A stretch of DNA of 64,000 nt from Arctopsyche grandis (lineage: Eukaryota > Arthropoda > Insecta > Trichoptera > Hydropsychidae). The translations under genes were made by a program, and so were the position numbers. Positions 24,550 through 35,053 of the stretch are shown here, in pieces. Within the stretch, counting starts at the first letter, position 1, and each line of letters starts with the position of its first letter. The notes under the pieces are model-generated. The model did no database searches and was not told the origin of the DNA. It worked only from the letters and a program-made list of their open reading frames with translations. The stretch covers positions 35,075,691 to 35,139,690 of the forward strand of contig NC_135357.1 in the NCBI RefSeq assembly GCF_051622035.1, written 5' to 3'.

Positions 24550-25029
24550 TCTTTATATTACATGCAAAATTTTCAAATTATGAGGTATGCATACCTCTTC
24601 GTTGAATTCGAAATGACAGCTGCACCCTGCAATAATACAGAGAACGTTACCTGCCCGGCCGGTTTGTTTGCTTTTGTCGGTTACTAAACCCAACCCCTCA
24701 GCCTTAAAAGTATAAACAAGAGATGTGGATGCCGTATATGTACCTATATGGTGCATAATAAAAATACATAAATAGCACTGAGCAACAAAAAATCACGTTT
24801 ATGAGCAGAAATGCGCCAGCACAGAAAAAAATGGGATCCTTTTGTCAATTTCGCCGATCTCTGTTTATGAGTTAACAGAGCGGACACTAATCATTGATTC
24901 AGTGGCGTAGCGTTAATTCCAGGCGCCCCCCCGCAAAATATTTTAAGCCCCCCCCCCTATATATTCATATTATTTCCTCACAGCAAAATAACTTTCCAAA
25001 TTAATAATTCATACCTCTTTTACGTAGAA

Positions 25030-25330
25030 AAACTTTTTTCTGGACTCATTGGCAAACACGACTATTTTGTTAAAATTTAATACTAATTATTGCTAATACT
25101 TAAAGACGATGTTGTGACATAGTTGACCTTAAGTAATTTCTAATAAGTTTCAACTTGTGAACGAGCGCTCCGTAGTGGCTACAGTTACCGGAAGCGTGAG
25201 GAACAAGATGATTTAAATTATAAAAATTACAAATGAAGAGTTTTGCCAAATTATGAACACGATCTTCTTTATTTTTACAAGGTTTATTTTCTTTTAAGCA
25301 CGAACGGAAATCAAGTATCTGATCAGGCAA
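25030..25330 (-). pseudogene. hAT transposase C-terminal remnant
   Basis: The minus-strand frame from 25330 reads ...HSSHYG-like sequence and then KLKLIRNYLRSTMSQHRL. This matches the dimerisation region of hAT transposases (typically KLIKNYLRSTMSQERL followed by LA-L-IE). Reading continues past a stop near 25100 as LAIISI-like sequence. The large catalytic part is absent. Recognised from the family motif only; no homology search was possible. Confidence 0.6.
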
Positions 25331-26036
25331 CGATTTGTCAAAATCATTGACATATTAGTTGGCTAGAGACATAGCTTCATGATATACATATGTATATATA
25401 TGTACATATATGTAAATCGTCATCTGATAATTGTTTTGCAGGAAAGCGAACTTTGAAACAATGTTTAAATAACGTGATACGAACCTTCATTTGCACTTAG
25501 GTTACGTTTAGTGCCGCATAAAAATTGTTCAAAATTTCTTTTAATGGATCCTGGAATCGTATATCATGCCTAACTTCATCAAAATGCTTTTAGATTCAAT
25601 TTGGCTTCAACCCTAATATTGTTGAAATTGTTACGAATCCTTCAAATTTATTTCTAAAATTACTGATATCGCAATATGCATTTCTAATCATAGACTGAGC
25701 ACCGATATCAGCGTTTTTTGATTGAAGGAACTTTGAAACAAAGTTGAGAATCCGAAGAATTTTTCAAGAAGCACGAGTAGGAGAATAAATTCGAAACTTT
25801 CCATTTTATTTTTTAGTCACTTTTCTTTGATTGTTCATCATTTCTTTTACTTTTTAAAATTATTTTTGTAAGAAATTTTAAAACATCTGTACATATACAT
25901 ATGTACCTACATATATATCGAAGTGCATTAATAGAGTCTAATCAAGCAGTCCATTGTTTAAAGTAACTGATGATGAATTTTCCTTAAAAACTTCCCACCT
26001 GTTAATATTGACAGCTAAAAATTTATAAATTTATAA

Positions 26037-28293
26037 TGAAGAGTATTCAGAGGTAAGTGGAGTCAGGTCGAGGTACAAGAAAACACGCAGGCAGGTTCCA
26101 AGTCTTTATTAGCTGCTCGTCAGGTGGAGGCCAGGATCCGAATGCCACCGCTTCTTTGTGGCTGCGTTTTAACGATAGTTTATAGGGAGTGCCACTCCCT
26201 TAACCTATCCATCGAACGTGTTGTATGGGATCGGACTCTCGGTGATGTTTGTGGTGCGGGCTGGCGGCTGCTCGCTTGTGGGGTGTTTGTCGATCTGGAA
26301 CACTAAGCAAAATTAGTGCATCATCTGTGGGATACTGTCGGGGTTAGTGTGTTAGTGGGTGGTTAACGGGTATGGACCGTTTGGAGGTGGTTGAGTCTGG
26401 TTAATTAAATTGGGTGCTATTTTAGCCTATACCATCTTTCAATGCCACCGTTCGAGAGCGCACCATACTTATAAATACTCAACGCTCAGCGCATACACGT
26501 ATTACATGTGTATAATCATTGGTCAAGGAGTCTGGCGCAGCCATTGGCCGCAACGCCCGACTCCACCATTGGTCGGCGTCACCATGACGTCACCGGTCTA
26601 CGGGCGTCTCTCTTAATAACTTTACACAACCCCCTTCTTAAGAGAGATCGTCCCGATCGACCCATTAATTATACGCAGTTACATACAATTATAAAACAGT
26701 TACATACATATAGGATCCGGATGGGAAGGATTCCAAGCGAAACGCACAGATTATGTGTCAGACTATTTATTGTAACATGTCTTCGGGCTTGCTCTCAAGT
26801 GACCATAACAACACGCATCCGGTCTCTCCCATGCATACCACACACATACTTTATCCCTAGCAGTTTGACCAACCACACATACGGCTCGGCTCGTTTAAAA
26901 ATCATTCCTACATACATTACATAAAGTTATAGAACAGTAAAACTAAATTATAAAACAGTAACACTTAAAACAATTACGACAGTCAATATTCGACACGGCA
27001 CGCCTCCGATCTCTCCTTTCACGACAAACGAGCCGGCCGTGCCGCTGGCGTCCAGTTTGTTCACTTCGGGTGTTTTGCGTGCACGGTGATCGGTCTGACC
27101 CGTAACAGGCCGATCACTGCTCGTTTCCCGAAGCCGCCTCCTCGTCGTCGTCTTCATCCTCGTCGTTCGTTGGCTCCAGCTTCCGGACCCTCTTCTTGCG
27201 GCACAACCGGCTAATGTGTCCCGTTTGTCCGCAGTTCCAGCACGTTGGAGTAGTAGTGGCTGGTCGCGCTGTCTGGTCCGATGACACCCATCGTGGGGGT
27301 CGCACGGCCGGTCGAGATGGTCTGAACGCTCCCGCGTCGGGACGTACTGTTCTCGACGTTGGTTGTGCCGACCGTTGTTCCTTCGCTTCGAAGATGACGG
27401 CTTGTCGTGTTGCGTCGGCTCTGGTTATCACGTCCGCTGTAGTCGGGGTGATCCGGAGCGCGCCAAGTTTGGCCCGTAGACTGGGGTACGTGAAGGAGTT
27501 CGCCGCTATGCACACGGTCATGCGTTCGACTGCTTCGGCGTTCGTGTGGACGCCCTCCAGCATGTCTTCGCAGAGGGCTCGTATCGCATCTACGTGTTCC
27601 GCGGCTTGTTCTTCCGCACTCCATCTTCTCTGCTCCGCTGCCGCATGGCATGCAATCGGTGTGCCCTGTCGTCTGAAGCATATCTCTGATCTCTGTGGTT
27701 CTGGATGTACGTGGGCTTTCGGCTGCGTTGGTTTCGCAGACTTCTCCCAGGACTGCAAAAACGTGGCGAAGGTGTTTTGCAGGGACTGGACCTGCTCTTG
27801 GCAGCTCGCCATTCCCTGGCTTAGCTCCTTGTAGCTCGACTGCGGTGTCCTTGGCACCCGGCTCCTCGGCTCCTCCCGGCTCCTCGGCTCCTCCCGTCTC
27901 CGTCCTCTGTTGCTCGGCTCCCCAGGGCTTTGTTCTCGATTCGGCTCCATTTCTTCCGGCAGCGATGAAGATCCTGAATCCGCACCTTTGTGGCTCCTTG
28001 TCCCAACCATGTAGATCCCACTTCTACCCAACCATGTAGATCCCAGGTCGAGGTACAAGAAAACACGCAGGCAGGTTCCAAGTCTTTATTGCTGCTCGTC
28101 CGGTGGAGGTCAGGATCCGAATGCCACCGATCGAGAGCGTACCATTCTTATATCATGGAGCGCTCAGCGCATGCACGTATTATCATTGGTCAAGGAGTCT
28201 GGCGCAGCCATTGGCCGCAACGCCCGACTCCACCATTGGTCGGCGTCACCATGACGTCATCGGTCTACGGGCGTCTCTCTTCGTAACTTTACA
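26037..28293 (-). mobile_element. Broken Ty3/Gypsy element (fossil)
   Basis: A relative of the element at 43134-48343 in minus orientation. One LTR lies at 26037-26626 (it carries a LINE fragment at 26151-26440), a gag-derived stretch with a CCHC knuckle at about 27114-28040, and the other LTR at about 28046-28293. Almost all of pol is gone. The two LTRs differ at several sites, so it is clearly older than the element at 43134. It is non-functional. Confidence 0.88.
26151..26440 (-). mobile_element. Jockey-like LINE 3' fragment in an LTR
   Basis: 290 bp of the 3' UTR, starting at its 3' terminus CTTCTTTGTGGCTGCG (complement of the AGAAG-type end) and stopping just inside the end of ORF2. The target duplication AATGCCACCG lies at 26141-26150 and 26441-26450. 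Nearly identical to the 3' UTR of copies 1 and 5, so it is young. Confidence 0.92.
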
Positions 28294-28979
28294 ATATATT
28301 TTTACGTTTTTACGCCTCATATAATTTTATTTTATTGTTTTAACACGTTGTTTTAACAAAAATATATACAAGAATAAGAGAGAATTTTCAGCTATATTTA
28401 AATACAATAAAACGCGATGCAAATAGATTAAAAAATAACAGAGGTTTTTAAAAAAATTATTGCAAATAAATTACAGAAGAAATTAAAAAATCCGCAAAAA
28501 GGGTACGCCGCTTTGCGGCACCCCCCAAGCCTCGGCGCCGCCCCGCATTGTGGGGTCTGCGGGTGCGGTAGTTACGCCACTGCATTGATTAGTAATCAAT
28601 CTTTACTAAGTTTGACTCAATTAGAATACGATAATGAATTTTGTTGGTTCACTCTGGTTTACGAGATGTGAGCGTTTAAAAAAATGCGTGATTTTTACAG
28701 TTTTTTTTGTCTTTAACTCAAAATCTAGTATTGCTGTTCAAAATGAGTATTGGAATCAATAGTCAGATGTTTTTCCTATTGATTGTGATATTTCAGTGCT
28801 TTAAAATACTAAAGTCAAATATATATATTTTTTTCGTGATATTATGCGTTTATTTGGCCAGTTTTTTTTTTTTTTTTATTTCACCACGTTTATAACGATT
28901 GCTTTTCTATCTCAATATAATCTAATTTCGATCTAATATATACGTATTGTGACATTTTTAAAAAGTATTTCATTAAATA

Positions 28980-29210
28980 CTAGTTGTTTTACCCGGCTTC
29001 GCTCAGGCTTTGTAATATATCAACTTAAACAATCTAATTAAAGCGAATCTAATAGCAAATCTTAATTTGTTTTTTTTATTAAATTTATTTCAATCGAAAA
29101 AAAATAATTTAAACATATCAATTCGTCGTCATAGAAACTTTGATTTGTTTTCGAAGCTCCCAACAAATCTTACATACATACATACAAAGTCTCTTTCGAA
29201 ATTATATATT
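28980..29210. repeat. Short non-autonomous element with TTACCCGGCTTCGCTC end
   Basis: One edge reads CTAGTTGTTTTACCCGGC and the other ACAAAGTCTCTTTCGAAATT. Related edges occur at 36106 onward and at the complement of 37655-37690. On the complement the first edge ends CTAG, as a Helitron terminus would. Family uncertain. Its right edge abuts the H3 relic. Confidence 0.4.
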
Positions 29211-29425
29211 TGATCTACTGATATACTGTTAAAACAAAACAGCCCTTTTCAGGGTCACAACAAATATATTTCAGATTTATTTCTCTCCATGTACAAATAT
29301 TTTTTTCAGTCGTGATTTTCTAATCTAAACAATCATACAAAATCTCTGAGATCTATAATAAAAAACTAATTTTTTTTTTTGTAGCAGCCTTGGCACCTTC
29401 ATCACCTATGTATATAAAATGCGTA
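29206..29425 (+). pseudogene. Relic of an H3 gene: 3' flank without the coding region
   Basis: From TTGATCTACTG through a decayed stem-loop (29241-29256, AGCCCTTTTCAGGGTC) and on to GCACCTTCATCACCTA, this aligns base for base over about 200 bp with the 3' flank of the H3 gene at 56155 (56570-56760). The coding region that should precede it is replaced by a repeat. The stem-loop has an A-C mismatch and a G-T pair at its foot, so it is no longer under selection. Confidence 0.78.
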
Positions 29426-29960
29426 TATACCGTCGCGGTTTCGGAAACCGGAACACTTGTGATTTTACGATTTTTGGGCAATAAAAATATTGTCCCTTTA
29501 GGTGTGTGGTTTTTAACGATCGGGTCTTTTAAATATGATTGTGTAACGTGGGGTGAAGTGGGTGGCTTTGACTGAACAGGGAAAGACCAGCAGAGATGGG
29601 AGTCTAAAGGAAACGACAGTTCTCAGAGAAAGCTGTGGTCCGACTCGACTTCCGAGTAGTAGTGGGTAATATTTTATAGATAGTTCCATGGAGTTTACTC
29701 CATGCCTATCGATCTAGCGAATTATCTGGGATCCGATTCGCGGTGATGTTGTGGTGCGGGCTGGCGGCTGCTCGCATTGCTGATTTGGATGGCTAGAACA
29801 CTAAGCATAGGTTAGTGCATTAACTATGGGATACTGTTACGGTTAGTATGGTTAGTTTTATATTTAGAGGCTATAGTATTATGTTAGTGGCTTGGTTAAC
29901 TTAACTTATGGTTACTGTTGTCATAATATATATTTACAGATTAATTCTATCTATCCTAGT

Positions 29961-32654
29961 TTAGCCTATACCCATCTTCAAGATGTCGATGGGCCTTTGA
30001 TTGATCGTGAGTTTGGTCTCACCGAGGGAATTTATAAGAGGGTTGTCTATCTTGCCGAGAGACTTGAAGTAGTTCACGGCAAGTTTGTGTACGTGTTTGT
30101 CAAGGTGGTCAATGTTTAGGTCATTGTGAATTATAGTGTTTCTTGTGTACCAGTCGTAGTTGCCCGCGGCACGCAAGAATTTGTTTTGAACTGTCTGTAG
30201 TTTGAGTATGGATGTATTGGAGATGGTAGTGTGAGCCCACACGGGGCTCGCGTACGTGATTTGTGGGCGGATGATAGATTTATACAGCAAGCACTTGTTT
30301 TTAAGCGAGAGCTTGCTGTTGGGTTTGCATAGTGGGTAAAGCTTTGACGCAACTGCCCTAGCTCTGCGCACCGCGTTAGTGATGTGGGGTCTCCAGGTTA
30401 ATTTGCGGTCGATTATTACCCCCAGGTAGCGGGTAGACGTGGTCCAGTTGACTGGTTGGTCGTTTATAATGACTGGCTTGGCTGGTTTGCACCGTTTTTT
30501 GCGTCTGGAGAAGAATATTGCCTGACTTTTATCCGGGTTGATTTTCATCAGCCATTTATCGTACCACGCTACCAGTTGGTCCGAGTACTTCTGGAGGGCG
30601 AGTGAGACTCCCTTGGGGCCGACGGAGCTCGCTAAGATGGCCGTGTCATCGGCGTACTGTGCGATGTTTGTGTACCTATGTGTAGGAGTGGGTATGTCGT
30701 GTGTGTAAAGGTTGAATAGCGTGGGGCCGAGGATGGAGCCTTGGGGTACGCCAGCGGAGATGCCTCGCTGAGTTGAAATGCGGTCCTTGAGTTTGACCTG
30801 AAATCTCCTTTCTCTTAGGAAGGATGCGATGGATCGTATTGAGTGGGGGGTGATGTTGGCAGCAATCATTTTGTAAAGGAGGCCAGAGTGCCAGACTTTA
30901 TCGAAAGCTTTGGAAATGTCCAGGAAGATTGCTCCAGTAGACATGTTGTGGTCGAAGCCGTCTATAACGGTTTCAACAACTCTGTGAATCTGGTGAACGG
31001 CAGAATGTTGGGGTCTAAAACCAAATTGTGTTTTGGGAAGAAGGTCAATTTTTGCGATTTCGCTGTTGAGATTTGAGATTAGGATCCGTTCCAGGATCTT
31101 ACTCAGTGAGGATAGCAAGCTGATTGGTCGGTAACTTGTTGCGAGGGAGGGGTTCGAGTAGGGTTTTCTGATGAGAATGACATTAGCGAGTTTCCATTGA
31201 CTCGGAAAATAGCAGATTCTGTTGGTGGCATTTAGTATAGCTGTGAGTGCAGCGATGGCTTTTTGAGGGAGTTCTTTTAGAGCTTTGTTGGAGATTCCGT
31301 CAGGGCCAGGGGCCTTTTTGGCGGCGATGCTTTTGATAATATTTTGGACTTCAAGCGGCGAAGTGGCGACAATGGGTACTGGGGCTGGGTTTTCGAGGTA
31401 GCTATTGACGGAGCTTTCAACCATTTGGCAAAAGTCGCTTTGCAGATTAGAGTTTGAGAGCGAGAATTGGTCCTGGAGACTGTCAGCTAGGGCTTCCGCT
31501 TTATCGGCGGTGGAGTAGACAAAATTATCTCCAACTTTGATCCTGTCGATCCTATTGCCGTTGCTTCTGAAGATTTTTGACAGTTTCCAGAAACCGTTAT
31601 GTCCGTCTTCTAGCGCTCTGAGTTTGGTATCCCAGTTGTCGTTTCGTAGTTGCCACAAGGCGTTTTTAACGTCTTGTTGAAGTCTGTTCATTCGCTGTTT
31701 GAGGATTGGGTCCTTGTTTCTTTGGAATGCCTTCCTAGCTCTATTCTTAAGGCGAATAAGATCGCGAATGTCGGGTGGTAAAGCTTGCGGGTGCAGGGGA
31801 GAGTGGGGAGTGGTGGTGGTGCTGGCTTCTAGGGCTGACTGTATTTCGTCAGTGAGTACGTTAATAGCCGAGTCTATCTCTTGGGTGGTGTGAATCGAGT
31901 GGGGGTAAGTGACGGTGTGATGAAGGAGAGTTGAGAATTTCTCCCATGATATGGTACTTCGGAGGATGGGGTTTATAGTTACAGGGGTGTTGGTGAGTTC
32001 TAGTATGACCGGGTGATGGTCGGAAGAGAGATCATTTACTACAGTCAAGGACTGCGCACCTGGAAAATTTTGAGTAAGAACGATGTCTAAGATATCAGGT
32101 CTACCTTTGAAGTTAATGGGGATTCTTGTGGGTTCATCTGGGGCCGTGACGGAGACTTTTGGGTTTGAGAGTTGGGAATAACTAAGGAGAATTTTCCCAT
32201 TATTGTTAGTGGCTCGACTGTTCCATCTGGAATGTTTGGCGTTAAGGTCGCCTGCGGCAATGGTGGCTTTGTTGGTGTTGAATATGTTGTCTAAGTCGGT
32301 GGTGAGTAAGTGTTGATTTGGAGGGTTGTAGACTGCGTGGAGGATGAGTGGGGTGCCGGTGTTGGTCCAAACTTCTACCGACGTCAGTTCTATTCCTGTG
32401 GTGATCGGCCGCGGGGCCAAGTTGTGTTGGATCGTGTGTTTGATGAATATGGCAGTGCCGCCGGCGGCTTTGCCTATTCTGTCGTTTCTGTATGTAGTGT
32501 AGTTTGAGAAGTGTAGTCTATTACCGGGTTTGAGCCAAGTTTCGTTTACTAGTGCGATATCAATGGAGTGTTGGAGCAGAAATTGCTCGAATTCGACACG
32601 CTTGCAGAGTATGCTGCAAGCGTTCCAGTAAACGATCTTGAGGTAACAAGTCAT
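29961..32654 (-). CDS. LINE ORF2: endonuclease-reverse transcriptase (copy 3)
   Basis: 897 residues, the same length as in the other copies and roughly 96-97% similar by eye. The endonuclease motifs NETWLKPG, GDLNAKHSRW and SDHHPV and the RT motifs FLDISKAFDKVWH, GVPQGSILGP and YADD are all intact. Scattered substitutions such as SILCKR for SILSKR and HLDKHVHK for YLDKHVHK set it apart from copies 1, 4 and 5. The start overlaps the ORF1 stop by four bases. Confidence 0.95.
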   Translation of the reverse strand: MTCYLKIVYWNACSILCKRVEFEQFLLQHSIDIALVNETWLKPGNRLHFSNYTTYRNDRIGKAAGGTAIFIKHTIQHNLAPRPITTGIELTSVEVWTNTGTPLILHAVYNPPNQHLLTTDLDNIFNTNKATIAAGDLNAKHSRWNSRATNNNGKILLSYSQLSNPKVSVTAPDEPTRIPINFKGRPDILDIVLTQNFPGAQSLTVVNDLSSDHHPVILELTNTPVTINPILRSTISWEKFSTLLHHTVTYPHSIHTTQEIDSAINVLTDEIQSALEASTTTTPHSPLHPQALPPDIRDLIRLKNRARKAFQRNKDPILKQRMNRLQQDVKNALWQLRNDNWDTKLRALEDGHNGFWKLSKIFRSNGNRIDRIKVGDNFVYSTADKAEALADSLQDQFSLSNSNLQSDFCQMVESSVNSYLENPAPVPIVATSPLEVQNIIKSIAAKKAPGPDGISNKALKELPQKAIAALTAILNATNRICYFPSQWKLANVILIRKPYSNPSLATSYRPISLLSSLSKILERILISNLNSEIAKIDLLPKTQFGFRPQHSAVHQIHRVVETVIDGFDHNMSTGAIFLDISKAFDKVWHSGLLYKMIAANITPHSIRSIASFLRERRFQVKLKDRISTQRGISAGVPQGSILGPTLFNLYTHDIPTPTHRYTNIAQYADDTAILASSVGPKGVSLALQKYSDQLVAWYDKWLMKINPDKSQAIFFSRRKKRCKPAKPVIINDQPVNWTTSTRYLGVIIDRKLTWRPHITNAVRRARAVASKLYPLCKPNSKLSLKNKCLLYKSIIRPQITYASPVWAHTTISNTSILKLQTVQNKFLRAAGNYDWYTRNTIIHNDLNIDHLDKHVHKLAVNYFKSLGKIDNPLINSLGETKLTINQRPIDILKMGIG

Positions 32655-34306
32655 TTTTTCTGTCGGGTGAGCATGATCAGGATGGCATTTATCGACTCAA
32701 TGGACTGTTCGATTTTGCTCATCCGATTTGAAAGGTCTTGGTTTTGATTTGGGTTCCAGCTGGTGTTGATGTTGGTTTGTTGGGTGGGTGGGGTTAGGGG
32801 AGGAAAATTTGTGTCTACGTGTCTGTATTGCGGTACGTTGGTCTTCTTTGGTTGGGGGTGGGAGGGGTTGGGGTTTCGGGGTTGACTGGAGTTCTTCCTG
32901 CTTTTGTTGTTGGGATTTGAAGGGCAGCCTCTGTAGCTGGAAACGTGAGGGCCTCTGCAGCTGGTGCAGGTTGGGGTGGAGGCTGTTGACGCACAGTCAG
33001 TGGTCAAATGGGGTCCTGCACATTTGATGCATAAGGGGGCGACATTGCAGTTGTAGGAGCCATGTCCAAAGCCTTGGCAGCGGTGGCACTGCGGTACAGT
33101 GTCACCACGACGAAGTGATTCGATGCGAACCAGTTGGCCGAAAATGCTGGAGAGGTTGAATAATTTCTTCCCCTCTTCGTCGCGTGTGGTCTCGACTGTG
33201 AACATGGGCATGTTGCGCTTGTCACGTCGTGATTTCATGACGGTGGCTTTACTGGCTTTATAGCCAAGTTTGGCCAGTTCGGCGAGGACTTCCGATTCGG
33301 AGTAGTTGGGGTTAATGCCTCTAATGACTACTTTGAGCGGTTTGTCTTCCGTTAGAGGGTGGGCATAAAACTGAAATTGTTGCTCTTGGAGCAATTTCGT
33401 GATTTTACGGTAATCATCGATGGTGAGAGGGGAGATTTTTACTCTGTTTTCAGAGTAGACGGCCGTGAACTTGTAGTTATGTTGGTTGAGTTTCCTTTGA
33501 ACTGCCTTGTAGTCCGATGGCAACCTAAGGAAGATTGGAGCAACCTTTGCTCTTTGGACATTTTGTGAAGGAGTGTCAGAGACGGTGTTTCCAGATGGGT
33601 GAGCGGGGCTTGTGGTTTGAGGGGGTGCACGAATTTGTGCTGTGCGAGGGGTTTGGGGCGTATTTGCCGACGGGGCGCTGGGGGCCGCTTGTTGGGTGGG
33701 CACGTCGCGAGTTGGACGCTTTTGTGTAACATTCCTGTTACGGATTATGCCAACCGGGAATAAGTAGTCTTCCGGTTGTGGTGCCGGGGTTTTTGTAAGT
33801 GCGGGTACAGCTGCTGATGCAGGTGGGGACTTGGCAGTGGCGGTAACCTCCATTTTGTTGGAGTTGGATTCGGAATCGAAATCGGGGTCGGAGTCGAGTT
33901 CCGCGAGTGGCGCGTATCTGTTGCTATTGTGTGGGGGCGACTGTGGTTGTGTGCGTGTGGTGTTGGGCGGGCTTACCATTCTACGCTTACCGTTTTTTTT
34001 TTTAGGTGACGTCTGGGGGGATGTGGCCATGTCCTTCGTGGTCATCATCGACTGGGACTGCGTCATGTTTGACGCAAGGTTTCCCAGTTGGGCGGAGTGG
34101 GCTGCTTGGTCAGCAGCTCGTTGGGCTGCGTGAGTCGCGAGAATCGACTCGATGGTCTTTTTGAGGGAAGCGTTTTCTTCCTTCACGGTTCGAAACGCCT
34201 CCAATAGTTCACTGAAGTCGTCTCTAGTGATTGTTTGTTTTTGTTTTTGTGTTTGTGTATTAGTCTCCTTGTCACTACGACTATCACGTTGTGGTGGGTT
34301 ACCCAT
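32651..34306 (-). CDS. LINE ORF1 protein (Gag-like, copy 3)
   Basis: 551 residues. The first 45 or so (MGNPPQRDSRSDKETNTQTQ) are unrelated to copy 1, but from EENASLKK and ATHAAQRAADQAAHSAQLG on the two align well. A proline-rich linker and PRE-like domain follow, then three knuckles (CHRCQGFGHGSYNC, CIKCAGPHLTTDC, CTSCRGPHVSSYRGC). The likely role is RNA binding and particle assembly. The exchange of only the extreme N-terminus between copies suggests 5' module swapping. Confidence 0.93.
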   Translation of the reverse strand: MGNPPQRDSRSDKETNTQTQKQKQTITRDDFSELLEAFRTVKEENASLKKTIESILATHAAQRAADQAAHSAQLGNLASNMTQSQSMMTTKDMATSPQTSPKKKNGKRRMVSPPNTTRTQPQSPPHNSNRYAPLAELDSDPDFDSESNSNKMEVTATAKSPPASAAVPALTKTPAPQPEDYLFPVGIIRNRNVTQKRPTRDVPTQQAAPSAPSANTPQTPRTAQIRAPPQTTSPAHPSGNTVSDTPSQNVQRAKVAPIFLRLPSDYKAVQRKLNQHNYKFTAVYSENRVKISPLTIDDYRKITKLLQEQQFQFYAHPLTEDKPLKVVIRGINPNYSESEVLAELAKLGYKASKATVMKSRRDKRNMPMFTVETTRDEEGKKLFNLSSIFGQLVRIESLRRGDTVPQCHRCQGFGHGSYNCNVAPLCIKCAGPHLTTDCASTASTPTCTSCRGPHVSSYRGCPSNPNNKSRKNSSQPRNPNPSHPQPKKTNVPQYRHVDTNFPPLTPPTQQTNINTSWNPNQNQDLSNRMSKIEQSIESINAILIMLTRQKK

Positions 34307-34750
34307 CTTGTGGGTGGGTTTGTGGGTGGGTGGGTGTCACTGTCACTTGTCACTTGTCACTGTCACTATCACTGTGTTTTTTTTGTTACTGTTGTTAGGA
34401 CAGCATCTCGTTCCCAGAGGGACACGTTCGAAGTATCGAGTCGTAGTTACATCGCGGTTTCGGCGATGCAGCTGTTAACGACACAGCTGTGTGTAACGCG
34501 GGAAACGACAACTACAGCCTCGACTTCCGAAGGAAAGGGCGCTTCTTTTATAGCTGAGAAAGTAGCGGTACTTTCTCCCACTCCCCAGCATCCGAGGGCG
34601 GGGGTAGTTTCCCCCCCACTCCTTCGGCTGCGGGGGCGTACGTTACACTTGTTTTCTACGATTTGAGTTCAGTTTAGTGTGAGCTGTCGAGGTTTACGGA
34701 TCGAAATCGTCGAAAATAAAAATAACATGCAAAAATACATTTAACTATCA

Positions 34751-35053
34751 TTGGAGGAGAATATAAAAATCGCGGCTTTGGCAGACTCTGGACATTCATT
34801 GCGATCAATTTCTCAACAAATTGGACGTTATGTATCTACTGTGTCAAGAATAATGAAAACGAAAAAGGATTCTGGAACTTTTGCTCGTAAGAAGGGGACA
34901 GGACCGAAAAGATGCACATCCGAGAGACAAGATCGCCTGATAACTCTATTATCTTTACGGCAACGGCTCAAAACTGCTGTAGAGATAAGAAAAGAGATCT
35001 CGGATCAATTTTCAATTAAAATTAGTGCTCGTGTAAAATATAAAATTAAGTAA
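34751..35053 (+). pseudogene. Tc1/mariner-type transposase N-terminal fragment
   Basis: About 100 residues with a helix-turn-helix of Tc1-like type: ALADSGHSLRSISQQIGRYV followed by STVSRIMKT, then the GTFARKKGTGPKR linker and a second DNA-binding region, RQDRLITLLSLRQRLKTAVE. The frame has no ATG (opens at TTG) and ends where the DDE catalytic domain should begin. The catalytic domain is missing, so it cannot be functional. No inverted termini found. Confidence 0.65.

Larger units (their letters stand above)
24900..28582 (-). mobile_element. hAT DNA transposon relic
   Basis: Ends CAGTGGCGTA (24900) and TACGCCACTG (28582) form the inverted termini typical of a widespread insect hAT group. 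They are flanked by an exact 8-bp duplication, CATTGATT, at 24892-24899 and 28583-28590, the hAT hallmark. A degraded transposase C-terminus remains at 25030-25330 (-). Most of the interior is now a broken Gypsy copy. Confidence 0.88.
24777..28912. mobile_element. TWA-type MITE split by a hAT element
   Basis: The left end CACTGAGCAACAAAAAAT starts at 24777 and runs to 24899. The homology resumes at 28591 (AGTAATCAATCTTTACTAAG) and runs to about 28912, where the right terminus is missing. It is a copy of the MITE at 37003-37430 carrying the hAT element 24900-28582. Confidence 0.75.
29656..34518 (-). mobile_element. Full-length Jockey-like LINE, copy 3
   Basis: 4863 bp, both frames open, target duplication CTCGACTTCCGA at 29644-29655 and 34519-34530. 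The 5' UTR resembles copy 1 (shared CAGCTGCNTCGCCGAAACCGCG and GTGACA repeats). ORF1 starts with a different N-terminus, and the 3' UTR is strongly diverged, keeping only the core blocks around TGCTTAGTGTTC and GCAGCCGCCAGCCCGCACCA. The terminal hairpin (29687-29704) has changed sequence but kept its pairing. The first base of the element lies 34 bp downstream of the first T of a TATAAAAG box in the same orientation. Confidence 0.96.
29542..34647 (-). mobile_element. Solo-LTR-like segment (fossil) carrying a LINE
   Basis: With the LINE 29656-34518 set aside, about 220 bp remain (29542-29655 and 34531-34647) that begin TGTAACGT and end ACGTTACA on the minus strand and contain a TATAAAAG box (34552-34546). 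That is the form of a small solo LTR. Flanking bases match only partly (ATTG/CTTG), so the assignment is tentative. It could instead be a promoter of unknown origin. Confidence 0.4.

Noticed and set aside
27990-28060. Possible start of an intact gag in the broken Gypsy copy
   Set aside because: The reading runs through LTR-derived sequence and the element is a fossil without pol. Not reported as a gene.
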